From positions 270,117 to 299,416 of the forward strand of contig BFEA01000357.1 of NCBI GenBank assembly GCA_003427395.1: a DNA stretch of 29,300 bases. The letters run 5' to 3'. Shown here one piece after another: positions 1-9,419 of this stretch (the stretch's first letter is position 1; every line of letters begins with the position of its first letter). A program made the position numbers and the translations under genes. The DNA is from Chara braunii (lineage: Eukaryota > Streptophyta > Charophyceae > Charales > Characeae). The notes under the pieces are model-generated. The model was not told the origin of the DNA, made no database searches, and was given only the letters and a program-made list of their open reading frames with translations.

Positions 1-500
1 CCCCAGCCAGTCGCTTGTTCAAACGGGGCCTCCGTTTTCCCTCCAAAAACGAACGGCCCTCTGGCCGTCGATCATGGATGATCAACGGCCAGAGGGCCAT
101 CCCAAATAAAAAAAAATAAAAAAAACAGGCCTCACAGGCCCGATGCGCCCTTTTCTCGGCATGGTCAGACCCGGTAGGACCTGGGGAGGCGAAATCTCGC
201 CGATTCGGGGTCGGAACCCCCCCGCCAACAAGGTGTGCTGGGGGGGGCCGGGCGGCCCGGATCCGTACGCAGGATTTTATTTACGATTTTAATTGAAGAT
301 GATGATTACGATAATTTCGACAATATTGGAATTAGTATATAAATTAGTCGGTTGGGAAACGTGGGACAATATCCTCTACCTCAACTTCAGGGGCGCAGCG
401 CTGCCGGGAGCGCTGCGCCCGGTCCGATAGCGCTTTCACACGGTGTTCTCTCACGGCGCGGTCTTGCCGTTGCGGGTGGCGACGAGTAGCGAGGCGTGCT
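1..500. other. Intergenic sequence with one strong hairpin; no gene seen
   Basis: No recognisable coding sequence. It holds a near-perfect palindrome at 55-98, an A-rich stretch at 102-126, a GC-rich tract with C and G runs at 215-260, and an AT-rich GAT-containing stretch at 270-350. The open frames here lack any family resemblance. Confidence 0.5.
55..98. repeat. Perfect-arm inverted repeat (hairpin)
   Basis: Arms 55-68 and 85-98 are exact reverse complements (GGCCCTCTGGCCGT and its complement). The pairing extends inward through GATCAT/ATGATC, leaving almost no loop. An A-rich run follows. It could be a transposon end, a small foldback element or a structured RNA; nothing nearby decides between these. 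Confidence 0.75.
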
Positions 501-521
501 TCCATGGCGCGGGCGATGCGC

Positions 522-638
522 GTGAGGGGATGGCGGGCGGATAGCTGGCTCGTTGGTGGTGTGAGGGGATGGCGGGTGGATAGCTGGCTCATTGGTGGAC
601 TGAGGGGATGGCGGGCGGATAGCTGGCTCGCCGAGCTA
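522..638. repeat. 39-bp tandem repeat, three copies
   Basis: Units begin at 522, 561 and 600 with GTGAGGGGATGGCGGG or close variants and run through ATAGCTGGCTCG. The period is 39, a multiple of three, so an open plus-strand frame (504-797) reads as a 13-residue repeat rich in RGWRADSWL. No known protein family is recognised and the flanks look non-coding, so I treat this as a minisatellite. Confidence 0.8.
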
Positions 639-639
639 C

Positions 640-1240
640 GGACCAGGAGGCGACCTTTTGCACCTCCATCCCTGTTGAATCGAAGCGCGTTTTTTCAGAA
701 CGGGCGTTCACAAGGGAAAGAACGGTGCGCGCAGGACGAACGGCCGGTATACGGGGATCAGGCTGCAGGATTCTTGGTTTGTGCGCGCTCCAGGTAGTGC
801 CTTGCTGTGTTAAACTAGGTGAGTGATGGAGGGGAGCGGCACTCTAATCAACGTCGGCTAAATGGTTTGTATCGTGCACGATGGTGCCGATGTGATGACG
901 CGTGTTCTCTTCCTCAACCATGGGTAAGTATACGGTAAGTATATGGTGGTTTTGGATCCCCTGTGGTGACTCGCCAACGGATTTGGCGAGGGGGTGCCAC
1001 ACTGTCTTCGATTCGGAAGAATCGTAGATGGTCGATTATGCTTTTGTTGATTAGCGTGTTTCTCTGAATACGGTCATAGGTCGTTGCTAAATTCTTAGAA
1101 TTTCTTTTTGAAAAAAAACGTTGCAATCTGTTCCTAAAAAAGGGGGGTAGACTGTTTTGTTCTAGAAATGTCTTCTGGATTCTGGGGATTCCTGGCAACT
1201 TTGTTTAGGTGGTTTCGAGGCTGTTTTACTCCGTGATCTG
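640..1240. other. Unassigned sequence
   Basis: No gene, RNA or transposon end is recognised. Two adjoining copies of a GGTAAGTAT-like 5' splice-site consensus occur at about 922-942, but no flanking exon is evident. Confidence 0.4.
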
Positions 1241-1244
1241 CGGC

Positions 1245-1510
1245 TGTTCGATGCCAGAACGACGCTGGCCGGTGCTGGGGTGTTGCCCTGTAACCTGCTG
1301 ATGTACGAGCATGAGGCCTGGTAGAGAGATCTGGGGGTGCTTTGGGGGGCCATTCCATGGGACAACCAAGGGTTGCTGCTGGGACGACGCTGAGGCCTGG
1401 TAGAGAGATCTGGGGGTGCTTTGGGGGGGCATTCCATGGGACAACCAAGGGTTGCTGCTGGGACGACGCTGGCCGGAGCTGGGGTGAGTTGTGTTGCCCT
1501 GTAGCCCAGC
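1245..1510. repeat. Dispersed repeat containing a 79-bp tandem duplication
   Basis: A 79-bp unit starting GAGGCCTGGTAGAGAGATCT occurs at about 1313-1391 and again at 1392-1470, nearly identical. The flanks (1245-1290 and 1470-1510) share GACGCTGGCCGG and nearby sequence. A diverged copy in opposite orientation lies at about 26166-26262 in this window. Overlapping open frames on both strands are a by-product of the duplication. Confidence 0.7.
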
Positions 1511-1559
1511 AGGATGAGGGGGTGTGAGGCCTGGAAGAGCTCGGCAGGGAGCAAGACAG

Positions 1560-2000
1560 TGTTGGAAAACCTTGGAAGGTTTCGTTAGGGATTTCGCGGG
1601 TTTTGGAGCATTTGTAGTGCCTCCCAAATCACTGTAATCTCTTCAGATGGTTTGAGGTGAGTGAGAGAAAGATATCACGCGTCCTACTAGTGAAGGGGCT
1701 AGCTGGTAGGACAGAAATAGGGCATAGCAGCAGTGGAGATGGTGGCTCTGCTGCAGTAAGTCTTGCTGGAGTGAGGTAAAGAGGACTGATGGTGGGTCCC
1801 TGAGCCGTTTTCTGAATTTTGCCTAAATTCTGAAGTTTCTTGAAAAAAAGGTCTGATGTAGCTTCAAAAATTTCTGAGTCAAGCCGGGTATTGGCCCCGG
1901 TATCTTAATTTTCGAGATTCTTTTCTTAGGCCAATTGGATTCTTTAGCAGGTTCTTAGCCTTGTTTTCATGGAATTTCCTGATGACTTTTCTGAATGTGC
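1560..2000. other. Unassigned sequence
   Basis: AT-richer sequence with no recognised gene. It may be the 5' part of the retroelement tail that follows, but I see no coding homology. Confidence 0.4.
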
Positions 2001-2004
2001 TCGT

Positions 2005-2142
2005 TATGGGACGCTGGGCCCGGTTCCCAGTTCGTGCCAATTCGTGAGGATATGGTTGTATCTATGGGACGCTGGACCCGGTTTCCAGCAGGTGTTGCTC
2101 CCCACCAATAGATGGAGCTGATAAAAAAAAAAAGAAAAAAAA
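2005..2142 (+). mobile_element. LINE-type retroelement 3' end fragment
   Basis: Two hairpin motifs (2014-2030 and 2071-2089), then TGTTGCTCCCCACCAATAG and an A-rich tail at 2124-2142. The same order (hairpin, TGTTGCTCCCCACGAATAG, A-rich tail) closes the LINE at 18.19-18.28 kb. I infer a severely 5'-truncated copy of a related element. Confidence 0.6.
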
Positions 2143-2990
2143 AGTGTATAAATTAGTCATGAGAAGATTGTATGATGGCTAAATAGAAACGAGAATATAG
2201 TTCAGACATATAAGTGACTAATAATCAAACAGAATAAGAGAGCTAAATAGGAATAAAATTGATGAGAATCACATAAGCATATTATTGAAAACAGATTCGT
2301 GGGCAAAGAAAACCAGAAATGTGCGAGACGCTCCTCAACCTTCCTGCCCCCCCTCTAACCCTATTTCCTTACCTCCCAATGCCCCCACCTTCCCTCCCCT
2401 TTTCCCCCTCCTTTACCCCCTTCCTCTTTTATGCCCCATCCTTTACCCCCCCCGCCAAGCAGCTGGCACTCAGCATCCTGCCACACAGCCAGTGGCCAGC
2501 AGCCTGCCATGCAGGCAGCGCCCAGCAGCCCTCCACGCAGCCAGCACACATCATCAGGCCATGCAGCCAGCGCCCAGCATTTCGCCACACAGCCAGCACC
2601 ACTCACCACTAACAATCACACAGGTCTCCAGCAAACCAAACCGCAAGCAGGTGAGGATAAAGAAAACAAGGCGGCAAGGAAGGAAGAGATAGAATAGAGA
2701 GGAGAGGGTGACGGGTACAAGAGGAGAGCATAATAGAGATAGAAAAAGGAAAGGAGGAGAGAAGATCATGAAGGAGAAACTACCCCCCCACTCTTCCTAT
2801 ACTCTTACACCTCGATTATAACGAAGATGATGATGATAATGCGAATGAGAACGACCTGTGATGATGATACAATGCTACTACTATTCTGACGCGGTCGAAG
2901 ATGATGACAAAGAAGATGCTGATGAAGACGATCTCAAACGCAGACACCGGTGTGGACACAGATGACGAGCAGATGATGGGATTCCACGAG
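2143..2990. repeat. Compositionally striped block, copy 1
   Basis: In order: an AT-rich stretch (2143-2290), a pyrimidine-rich C/T stretch (2330-2455), a CAGCCAGC-rich segment (2456-2640), a purine-rich GGAAGGAGAGA segment (2670-2775) and a GATGATGAT-rich segment (2818-2960). The same order of segments recurs at about 26.9-27.9 kb. Proline/alanine-rich open frames come from the simple composition and are not called as genes. Confidence 0.5.
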
Positions 2991-4020
2991 TCGAAGCAGA
3001 CGAGACAGCACCCCATCTGACGACTCCGCACTCGGTGACTTCTGTCAATCCTCCTCCCGCTCCCCGTGATATCACTAGCTCTTCTCCACTGGCAGCAGCC
3101 GACCTCCCTCCACTAGAACCCGCAAGCAAAAGAGCTAGAGCGAACCTCAAGAAGCCTGAGTTTTTTTTTTTTTTTTTAGTCAAACTTTTCTTCACACGGC
3201 ATGCTAGCCTGTAGCATCACCCGTGTAAAGCGCGAAGCAGCGAGATGGCACCATCTGCTTTCAAAAGACAGAAGAGCACCAAGCTGCGCTGTTATTCCCT
3301 CCCCTCTCGCCATTTAGACCCCTGCAAGTCTTGTCGTGAGATCAATCGACGCTCTACCCACCAAATGAAGCCCTCGCCGAAGACACCGCCACTTGGTCAG
3401 CACTGACGTGGCAACATGGCCAGAAAGAGTGTGTCCGCTTACCACCCAGCATCACACCTGCACACCCCCAGCAGCGACCGCACAACCACCAGCAGCGGCC
3501 GCTAGCTCCTCCTGAACCCTGCACCTGTGCTTCGACCAGGGCCCTTCAGAGGCACCGCCCTCTCCTGCCAGATGCGCCACCGGGAAGAACGTCATCTCTC
3601 AAGGTAGAGCGCTCACAACTCCTTACACAAGAGAGAGGACACTCAAGGTTGGACTCACTTCCTCACGGTAAGAAGAGATTGAGAGGATAGATAAGGTAAG
3701 GGAACAACGTACCTGGAGATAGCTGCCCCCAACCTCAGATTTCTCACCACTTGAGCCAATGTGCATTTTGATGACCGGTCGTAGCTTCGGTACCACCCAC
3801 AACGCAATGCAGTGCCACCTCAGCCAAAATGTCACATCAGCATGCTCTCATCATCATACATACATCCGCTGTCGCCACAGCTCCCACGCTGTTGCCACAG
3901 CCTTCCAGCGGCTCACCCCTCTACTCGGGTGCCGCTTTCACAAGCCAGCGCCATTGTATTCTCACTGCACAGAAGCATCCTCAGCGCACCAAGTAACAAT
4001 GTCGGCGGCCGCAGATAGGC
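2990..4020. other. Unassigned sequence, possibly internal leader of the LTR element to its right
   Basis: A T-run lies at 3161-3177. If the LTR at 4048-5152 is a minus-strand 5' LTR, then the sequence just left of 4021 should be its untranslated leader or gag region. I could not recognise gag, a CCHC knuckle or any protease in it. Confidence 0.35.
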
Positions 4021-4044
4021 GATCTCGAACCACCTCTGACACCA
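4021..4044 (-). other. Retrotransposon primer binding site (tRNA-iMet type)
   Basis: On the minus strand the sequence starts TGGTGTCAGAGG and continues GTTCGAGATC. This closely resembles the binding site for the 3' end of plant initiator-Met tRNA (known form TGGTATCAGAGC). It starts three bases inside the LTR end, as expected for a 5' LTR, and fixes the element's orientation as minus. Confidence 0.6.
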
Positions 4045-4047
4045 AAT

Positions 4048-5152
4048 TGCAAGGAATATGAGCGAGAGCAATATACAGAAAACCAAGTTGCATAATCGCG
4101 CAGATGTCCAGATAGTCATGTACAAGCAGAGAGCACAAATGCACCGAGATTCCATTCAAATAAGAGCAATACAATGAACTCGTGAGCCAATGTTCAAGCC
4201 CTCAGACCACACCAACACAATATTCAATGTTTCTCCTCTCTTTCTGGCGCCCAGCGCCCAGCCTACACTACTTGCCTATCTACTACAGCTGCATTCACGC
4301 AACAGGCTCATTTCGACTTTGAAGACCAATGTACATGACGTCAACACCATAGCCGACCTCCCTCATGCACCAGGTACGTATCTCGTCTCCCCTCATCAAC
4401 CCCTGGCACCCACTCTCTCTCTCTGCACCTCCTCCTGAAGACCCTCCTGTCGCTCTCTACCTGCCCTGCGCCCTGCAGCCTGGCTATGGCTGCTAGCGGC
4501 CCGCTGCCCCTGCAGCGCCCTCACCTCCAATGCCCGTGTGCGCCCCTGGCCGAATAGCACAGCATGCAGCCACTTGCACAGCAGCGCAGCAGCGTGACTG
4601 CATTGCCAGCTTGGGCCAGAATCCCTGAACCTGGCTGCCTCCTTTCCTTTATGGAAGTGGCAGCTCTGCTTGCTGTGTGTGGGCCTGGCTGAGAAGCTTC
4701 CAGTAGCTTCCGGTCGGGCCCCAGTGCCTGCGCCCAGGCCCTTCTCTACAGTTGCGGGCCTGGGCCCTTTACAGTTGGGCATGCCCAGGATTTTCAGACT
4801 TCAGCCATTTGCTGCATTTGAACGGGCCCTGAGGCAGGTACATCACCAATGCTGCTTTCTCGTGGGCAGGTGGCCAGTCCGTGATGTATCTGCCTTGCAA
4901 TGTGTGTGCCCGAGGCTCAATTGTACAGCGCAGAACACACCTTCTGGAAAGAGCCGAGAGGCTCACGTTTCCTTGCAACCAACTGGCATGCTGTAACTGC
5001 CTGAGTACCCACATATGGAAAAATGTCAAATTTTGGCCTCTTGTGAATATTCAGGCCCGCCTTCACTTAGGGGGGGCACATGGCTTGCTGAGGGCCTCTG
5101 CCCAGAACATGTACATGTCTGATCAGGGCCCCACGAGGGCCTATTCCTCGCA
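4048..5152 (-). mobile_element. Long terminal repeat A (5' LTR of a minus-strand gypsy-type element)
   Basis: It runs from TGCAAGGAATATGAG (left) to CCTATTCCTCGCA (right), so it reads TG...CA on either strand. Many blocks align in order with the LTR at 11300-12477: the left end, CCAAATAAGAGCAACACAATG-like sequence, CTCTGGCGC.CAGCGCCCAGCC, ACCAATGTACATGA, CAGGTACGT, and CTTATTCCTC at the right end. The copies are strongly diverged, so the insertions are old. The neighbouring primer binding site on the left marks this as a 5' LTR whose body lies to the left. On the right it abuts a 120-bp tandem array at CTTAG. Confidence 0.65.
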
Positions 5153-5570
5153 CTTAGAAAAGACTCACTTTAGGACTTTCCTGCATGCATCCGATTGCAA
5201 GTATTGCCGGAAGTATCTACATCTACATCTATGTTTTGGGAAGAGAAGACTCAATTAAACTTCAGTGAACAGCTTAGAAAAGACTCACGTTAGGACTTTC
5301 CTGCATGCATCCGGTTCCAAGTTTTGTCGGAAGTATCTACATCTACATCTATGTTTCGGGAATGGAAGACTCAATTAAACTTCAGTGAACAGCTTAAAAA
5401 AGACTCGCGCTAGGACTTTCCTGCACGCATCCGATTGCAAGTATTGCTGGAAGTATCTACATCTACATCTATGTTTTGGCAAGAGAAGACTCAATTACAC
5501 TTCAATGAACAGCTTAGAGAAGACTCATGTTAGGAGTTTCCTGCATGCATCCGATTACAAGTATTGCCGG
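5153..5570. repeat. 120-bp tandem array, about 3.5 copies
   Basis: Units start at 5153, 5273, 5393 and 5513 with CTTAGAAAAGACTC or close variants, exactly 120 bases apart. The last is cut off near 5570. All differences are substitutions. Since 120 is a multiple of three, one frame shows a repeated 40-residue pattern with HASDCKYC, but stop codons close copies 1 and 2 at the same place, so coding is unlikely. Confidence 0.85.
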
Positions 5571-5900
5571 TCATGGATATATTCGTCTGCAATTACGGAA
5601 TGAAAGACCCTATGCCATATCGCATGGGTGTCAGTTGCTGCACTATACCAACAAAAAACAATCACTGAACAAATCGATAGTCACCTGGCTAACTTTTGTC
5701 AAAAATTTACTAAGAGTTTCTTAGCAACTCACTCCGGTTAATTCACCATTTTTCTATATCTTTGTAACTGTTTTTTGGGTGGGGTAGCATTGAAAAACAA
5801 ACTCCACCAGGGGAAATGTCAAGTGGTTCAAGGCAGAATACGTTCCAGGGTCCTGTTTCTCTGTTTTGCCTAATTGCTCCGTTCAGTGACTGATTTAGGG
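5571..5900. other. Unassigned sequence with one MITE-like end
   Basis: No gene seen. At about 5812-5834, GGGGAAATGTCAAGTGGTTCAAG resembles the right terminus of the TTAA-type MITEs described below; no matching left end was found. Confidence 0.3.
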
Positions 5901-5901
5901 C

Positions 5902-6361
5902 TTAGTCATACTTGGACTTCTTTTCTTCAGTGAGTATGCCTGTATTCAGGGAGAAATGCATCCAGAGAAATCCCCAATGTTCCTGTCTGCACCGATAGTA
6001 GATTGCTCGTGCAATCACAATCAGTTCCAAGTGTCTACACCTCTTGCGACAGACGTGATCAATGCCCAGATTCTTCAGGAGACGATGTGGTTTAAGCACG
6101 GTCCCAACAAGTTTTCTCAATAGCGGTTCATTCAACCTTTTCACATTCTCATACTGCCATCCTGTTCCCTGAAAAAGAACTGACATTGAGATTGTGAATG
6201 GCCCACCTGTAGTTTGCGTAGCCGGGCTCTCAACAGGGTCAAAGCCTCCTTGCTGTCTTCGCTGTCTGTGTTGATGGCCATTGCCATCTTGATCTCCTCT
6301 TTGACGCCATTCATTAACGGAAAGTCGCGTGCATGATCATCAACAGCACTCTGACTTATCC
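5902..6361 (-). pseudogene. Possible host-gene exons, function unknown
   Basis: Two minus-strand open segments have coding-like composition. The first (6361-6207) encodes a hydrophilic, likely helical stretch ending LLRARLRKLQ and is preceded by a T-rich tract and CAG at 6362. The second (6168-5902) begins GTGWQYENVKRLNEP and ends at a TAA-side stop after KKSKYD. A GT...AG interval of only 38 bases (6206-6169), with a pyrimidine run before CAG, would join them in phase 0. A 38-base intron is much shorter than usual plant introns, so this may be chance. I recognise no domain. It could be a decayed gene fragment or random open sequence. Confidence 0.2.
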
Positions 6362-6463
6362 CTGGCACAAAAGACAAACACAACCGAAAAGTAGCCACAA
6401 TGAGTGGAGCCCTTCAATGCCTCGCTGTTATCAACTCTGCACTTGGTTACCATTCCCACGTTT

Positions 6464-6489
6464 TCATTTTTTCTTTTTCTTTTTTTTTT
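6464..6489 (-). repeat. A-tail of the U6-like copy (T-run on plus strand)
   Basis: The plus strand is nearly all T. On the minus strand this is an A-rich tail directly 3' of the U6-like sequence, the usual signature of LINE-mediated retroposition. Confidence 0.6.
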
Positions 6490-6563
6490 ATCATTTCACG
6501 ATTCGTGCATGTCATCATCATTGGGCAGGGGCCATGTTAATCTTCTCTTTAATGTTCTAATTT
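6490..6563 (-). pseudogene. U6 snRNA-like retropseudogene, copy 1
   Basis: U6 pairs with U2 in the spliceosome's catalytic core. Here the minus strand keeps the U6 order: TTAGAAC (for TTGGAAC), AGAGAAGATTA, CATGGCCCCTG, GATGACATGCACGA and GAAATG. The ACAGAGA box is damaged (reads TAAAGAGA) and AGC is changed to AAC. The 5' stem-loop is missing, apparently cut off where a MITE begins at TTAA 6562-6565. No plant-type upstream promoter element was seen. I judge it a non-functional retro-copy. Confidence 0.7.
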
Positions 6564-6565
6564 AA

Positions 6566-6735
6566 AACCATCATACACCCAGGCCTGGCGGTGCCGCACT
6601 GCGCGCCAAGCTTTGCCAAACTGCCAACAGTGCAATTTCTTTATTTTTTGGCTGGCACTGCCAGCCATTGTGGTCTGGTAGCCCCGAGCCTCCAATATTT
6701 TAGGAATTAGCCATGAAGAAATCTTACAGGCTGAA
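6566..6735 (+). mobile_element. TTAA-type MITE, copy M6 (right end unresolved)
   Basis: It starts AACCATCATACACCCAGGCC just after TTAA (6562-6565), matching the family terminus. The interior shares with other copies the segment around GGCTGGCACTGCCAGCCATTG (about 6649-6669) and TGGTCTGGTAGCCC. The right terminus was not found, so the end given is approximate. Confidence 0.55.
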
Positions 6736-6869
6736 TTTCCTAACGGGCAGCAAATAGCCCACGTGCTTTGCGGAGTGTCATGGCGCTGCCACTCCTTCGA
6801 CTCAGTGTGTTTTGTCCACCCACGGCCTGGGGTTACAGACGTTTTTGAGCTGCAGCGGCATTTGGTGTG

Positions 6870-7360
6870 ATTCACAATGCGTCGCTGGCACGTTGTTATG
6901 GCATGGATGAACTATGGCGAGGTGAAGATGTCTCCACGAGATTTTGGGCATACCGGTAGCCCTGCTCCTTAGCTTCGTACAATCATGGAGGGTGGTTAGC
7001 TGGTGCGGGCTGGAAGGAGAGTGTATCCTCGCGTGGAGTGGGAGAAGGATTGGACGACATCAAGTCTTGCAGTTTGGGAATAGGGATTTAAGTACGATTG
7101 GCGGCGGCTGCAATTTCTTCATGATTGAACTCGATGTTCCGCAGATGGCATCTTCAAGATGAGCTCGGCATCTCATAGTGCAATCGATAGGTATCATTGT
7201 TGTCTAGGCTCACTGTGCGGGATTTTCGATGTTGGATGCTATGTCAACTGTGATGAGAGCTAGTGTCTTAGGAGCGACCTGGTCCGCCTGTTTGAGGCAA
7301 CGTGAGTGAGAGATCACTATGATTGCCGTGTTGCCCTGCCGACCCTTTAAATGGCGAGTG
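6870..7360. other. Unassigned sequence
   Basis: No recognised gene, RNA or transposon end. Open frames here are short and show no family resemblance. Confidence 0.4.
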
Positions 7361-7367
7361 CAACCAC

Positions 7368-7470
7368 CGTCTTCACCCGAACACAACGCCCGATCATTAT
7401 AGCCGTATGTTGCACAACTTTCGGTCCATATGCAGTCAGAATGATCGGGCGTTCTATTCGGGTGAAGACG
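7368..7470. repeat. Foldback (imperfect inverted repeat, 103 bp)
   Basis: The left arm starts CGTCTTCACCCGAA and includes ACGCCCGATCATT. The right arm carries AATGATCGGGCGTT and ends TTCGGGTGAAGACG. Arms are about 42 bases with few mismatches, around a loop of about 17 bases. The size suits a small foldback transposon or a microRNA-precursor-like hairpin; no target-site duplication was obvious. Confidence 0.75.
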
Positions 7471-8089
7471 ATAGTCTCCTTGGAACCCGGAGTGCCACAC
7501 ATCAGCGGTGAGGCACATTATCTGCTCTCCAAGCAGGGAGAGAGCGAACATGGGTGTTTTGCTAGAGTGGTGGAGGAGCGTCTTTCTCCATGAAGCTGAG
7601 TTCTGCACAGTCGTGCAGAGCTGCATCTTAGGTCTGCTGCCAACAGTGCCTTGTCGAAGGTGGGACCCAGTTCCACACGGCGGAGCAGAAAGTCCCGTTC
7701 AAAGGTTAACTTGCTTGTGGCAACGAAATCTGAAGGTAGCGAGGGGAGGATGTGCTCGCCATCTTGTTTGGTATCACTTAAGACAGTCGTGGGGCAAGAC
7801 CAGTGGGATACCCAGGCGTGGGGCATGGTGCATCTGTTCCTACTGAGCCGGAGGGCTTGGTTGATACGACGCCATAAACCCCTTTCAACCCTCCAGATCG
7901 AGTGGCAAAGGATGGTTCTTCCCCGGCCCTTACACCCAGTCCACCCTGAGAAAGTCTTGTGTTCTGTTACACTGGGTGATTCTCTTGATGAACTTTGTTA
8001 TGACTTGCTTGCTTTGCGAAGTTCATGGGCTAAGAAAGCAAAGACTATGGGTGAATTAATGATTGCTGATGTAGAGATTGCGTGCACAT

Positions 8090-8446
8090 GAGTTGGTGCT
8101 TTGTTAGACCCTGGGTCGACAAGATCCTACATCTTGGAGAAGGCAATTCGGAAGTTGCACTTAGGGATGAGGGTGCAGGATCTGCCCAGACCCATCACGT
8201 CTATGTTCGTTGACCACAGTACCATCATGTGTCTCAGTATGTCTACCACATGAAGTGTTATTTCGTATGACGGAAGGCAAGAGAATCTTGCATGAGGTAA
8301 CCTTCCTAGTAGAGAAGAACTTACCGTTTGACTTACTGGACATAAATTGGTACGAGGAAGCCGACCGAAAAGTCGAGTTCAAATATAAAATTGTCAAGTT
8401 AAGAAATGAAAAACCAGAAATGAAATCAATTAAATTGTTTCACTAG
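8090..8446 (+). pseudogene. Ty3/gypsy pol remnant: aspartic protease region
   Basis: The frame at about 8095-8200 contains ALLDPGSTRSYI, matching the retropepsin active-site region; the usual D-S/T-G reads DPG, as in some plant gypsy elements. After a frame break, 8210-8446 contains HEVTFLVEKNLPFDLLDINWYEE, resembling the conserved late-protease block (LPFDVILGMDWL-like). Stops and frameshifts make it non-functional. The retropepsin would normally mature the Gag-Pol polyprotein. The RT remnant follows in the same orientation, opposite to the LTRs and integrase elsewhere in the window, so this is a separate insertion. Confidence 0.65.
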
Positions 8447-8503
8447 TCTGGTTTTGACTCGTCACTGCCGTTTTGTTGCACGAGTCTTGCTGCTTTTTGA
8501 AGC

Positions 8504-8968
8504 ATGGTCACGAAAAAGAAGTTGGTACAAGGTGTAATGATGGTACTCATCAAGAACGTGGGTGAGTCCTCTGCGTCCTATCCTCCTTCCATTGAAAAAC
8601 TTGTCAACAAATACAAGGACCTGCAAACCGAACCAAGGAAAGTAATTGACCATGCCATAAAGCAAACCATTGGATTTTTTCCAGGAAGTAAGATTCCCAA
8701 AAGGACAGATCTACCGTATTCCTCGGGGGAACTAGAAGAGCTAAAGAAACAGTTGCAGGAACTTACTGAAAAAGGATGGATTAGGTCAAGTTCCTCTCCC
8801 CATGACTGACGTGTACTATTTGTGCCTAGAAAGAAAGGAGAACTTAGACTGTGTATCGACTATCGAGGATTGAATTCCGTCACTGTAAAGAATGCGGAAC
8901 CCTTCCTCGAATTGATGACCTGTTAGATCAGTCGCAGAGTTGCAGGTATTCACCAAGATTGATCTGAG
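8504..8968 (+). pseudogene. Ty3/gypsy pol remnant: N-terminal reverse transcriptase
   Basis: The open part 8504-8809 contains VIDHAIKQ, LPYSSGELEELKKQLQELTE and GWIRSSSSPHD, the spacer and first RT motifs of gypsy elements (the family has ELKKQLEELLEKGFIRPSSSP). Past a stop at 8807-8809 the homology continues in the same frame as [20 protein letters not shown] and [10 protein letters not shown], then with a frameshift to a DDL and FTKIDL-like segment near 8966. The catalytic YxDD motif, RNase H and integrase are absent: homology ends at about 8968 in unrelated AT-rich sequence. It is clearly dead. Confidence 0.8.
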
Positions 8969-9157
8969 GTGGCCCCTTTCTGGGGCTTTTTTATATATAT
9001 ATATAGTCCACCACATGAAGCACCTACCTGTGAATTTTCTTTTTATTCTAATGAGCAATGAAATAAAATAAAATTCGTAGAAGATAGTTTTTTTCTTTTT
9101 TTTTTATCCCCCCCCTCATTTTGTCCTTTTTTTTTAACTTTCTGTATATATTTGTTG

Positions 9158-9252
9158 GTTGATTGATTTATTCATTGCCTGATAGATTAGTTGGGGGGGG
9201 GGGGAGCGCCTCCCCCAAACCAATCAATCAATCAATCAACCAATCAATCCAG
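9158..9252. repeat. G-tract hairpin with TGAT/ATCA repeats
   Basis: TTGGTTGATTGATT and a G-run at 9192-9204 face a C-run and CCAATCAATCAATC on the right, forming an imperfect hairpin. Related units occur at 10500-10610, 10684-10732 and 10825-10856. Confidence 0.65.
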
Positions 9253-9313
9253 TTTTACTTTTTTGAACTTTCTAATACATTACTTGCTTGCCTGATTGGT
9301 CCCCACCCCCGTG

Positions 9314-9316
<3 letters not shown>

Positions 9317-9383
<67 letters not shown>
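9317..9383. repeat. (CA)n microsatellite, about 33 units
   Basis: Uninterrupted CA dinucleotide run. The long valine/cysteine and threonine/histidine open frames across it are artefacts. Confidence 0.97.
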
Positions 9384-9385
<2 letters not shown>

Positions 9386-9419
9386 TATGCTTGTTTTTCT
9401 CTTGCTGTTTGTTCTTTCG

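Noticed and set aside
922-942. Doubled perfect 5' splice-site consensus
   Set aside because: No exon-like coding sequence upstream or acceptor context nearby; the short motif can arise by chance or slippage.
2285-2692. Proline/alanine-rich open frames (possible structural protein)
   Set aside because: Three frames and the opposite strand are all open because of simple composition; the block recurs as a non-coding stripe pattern at 27 kb.
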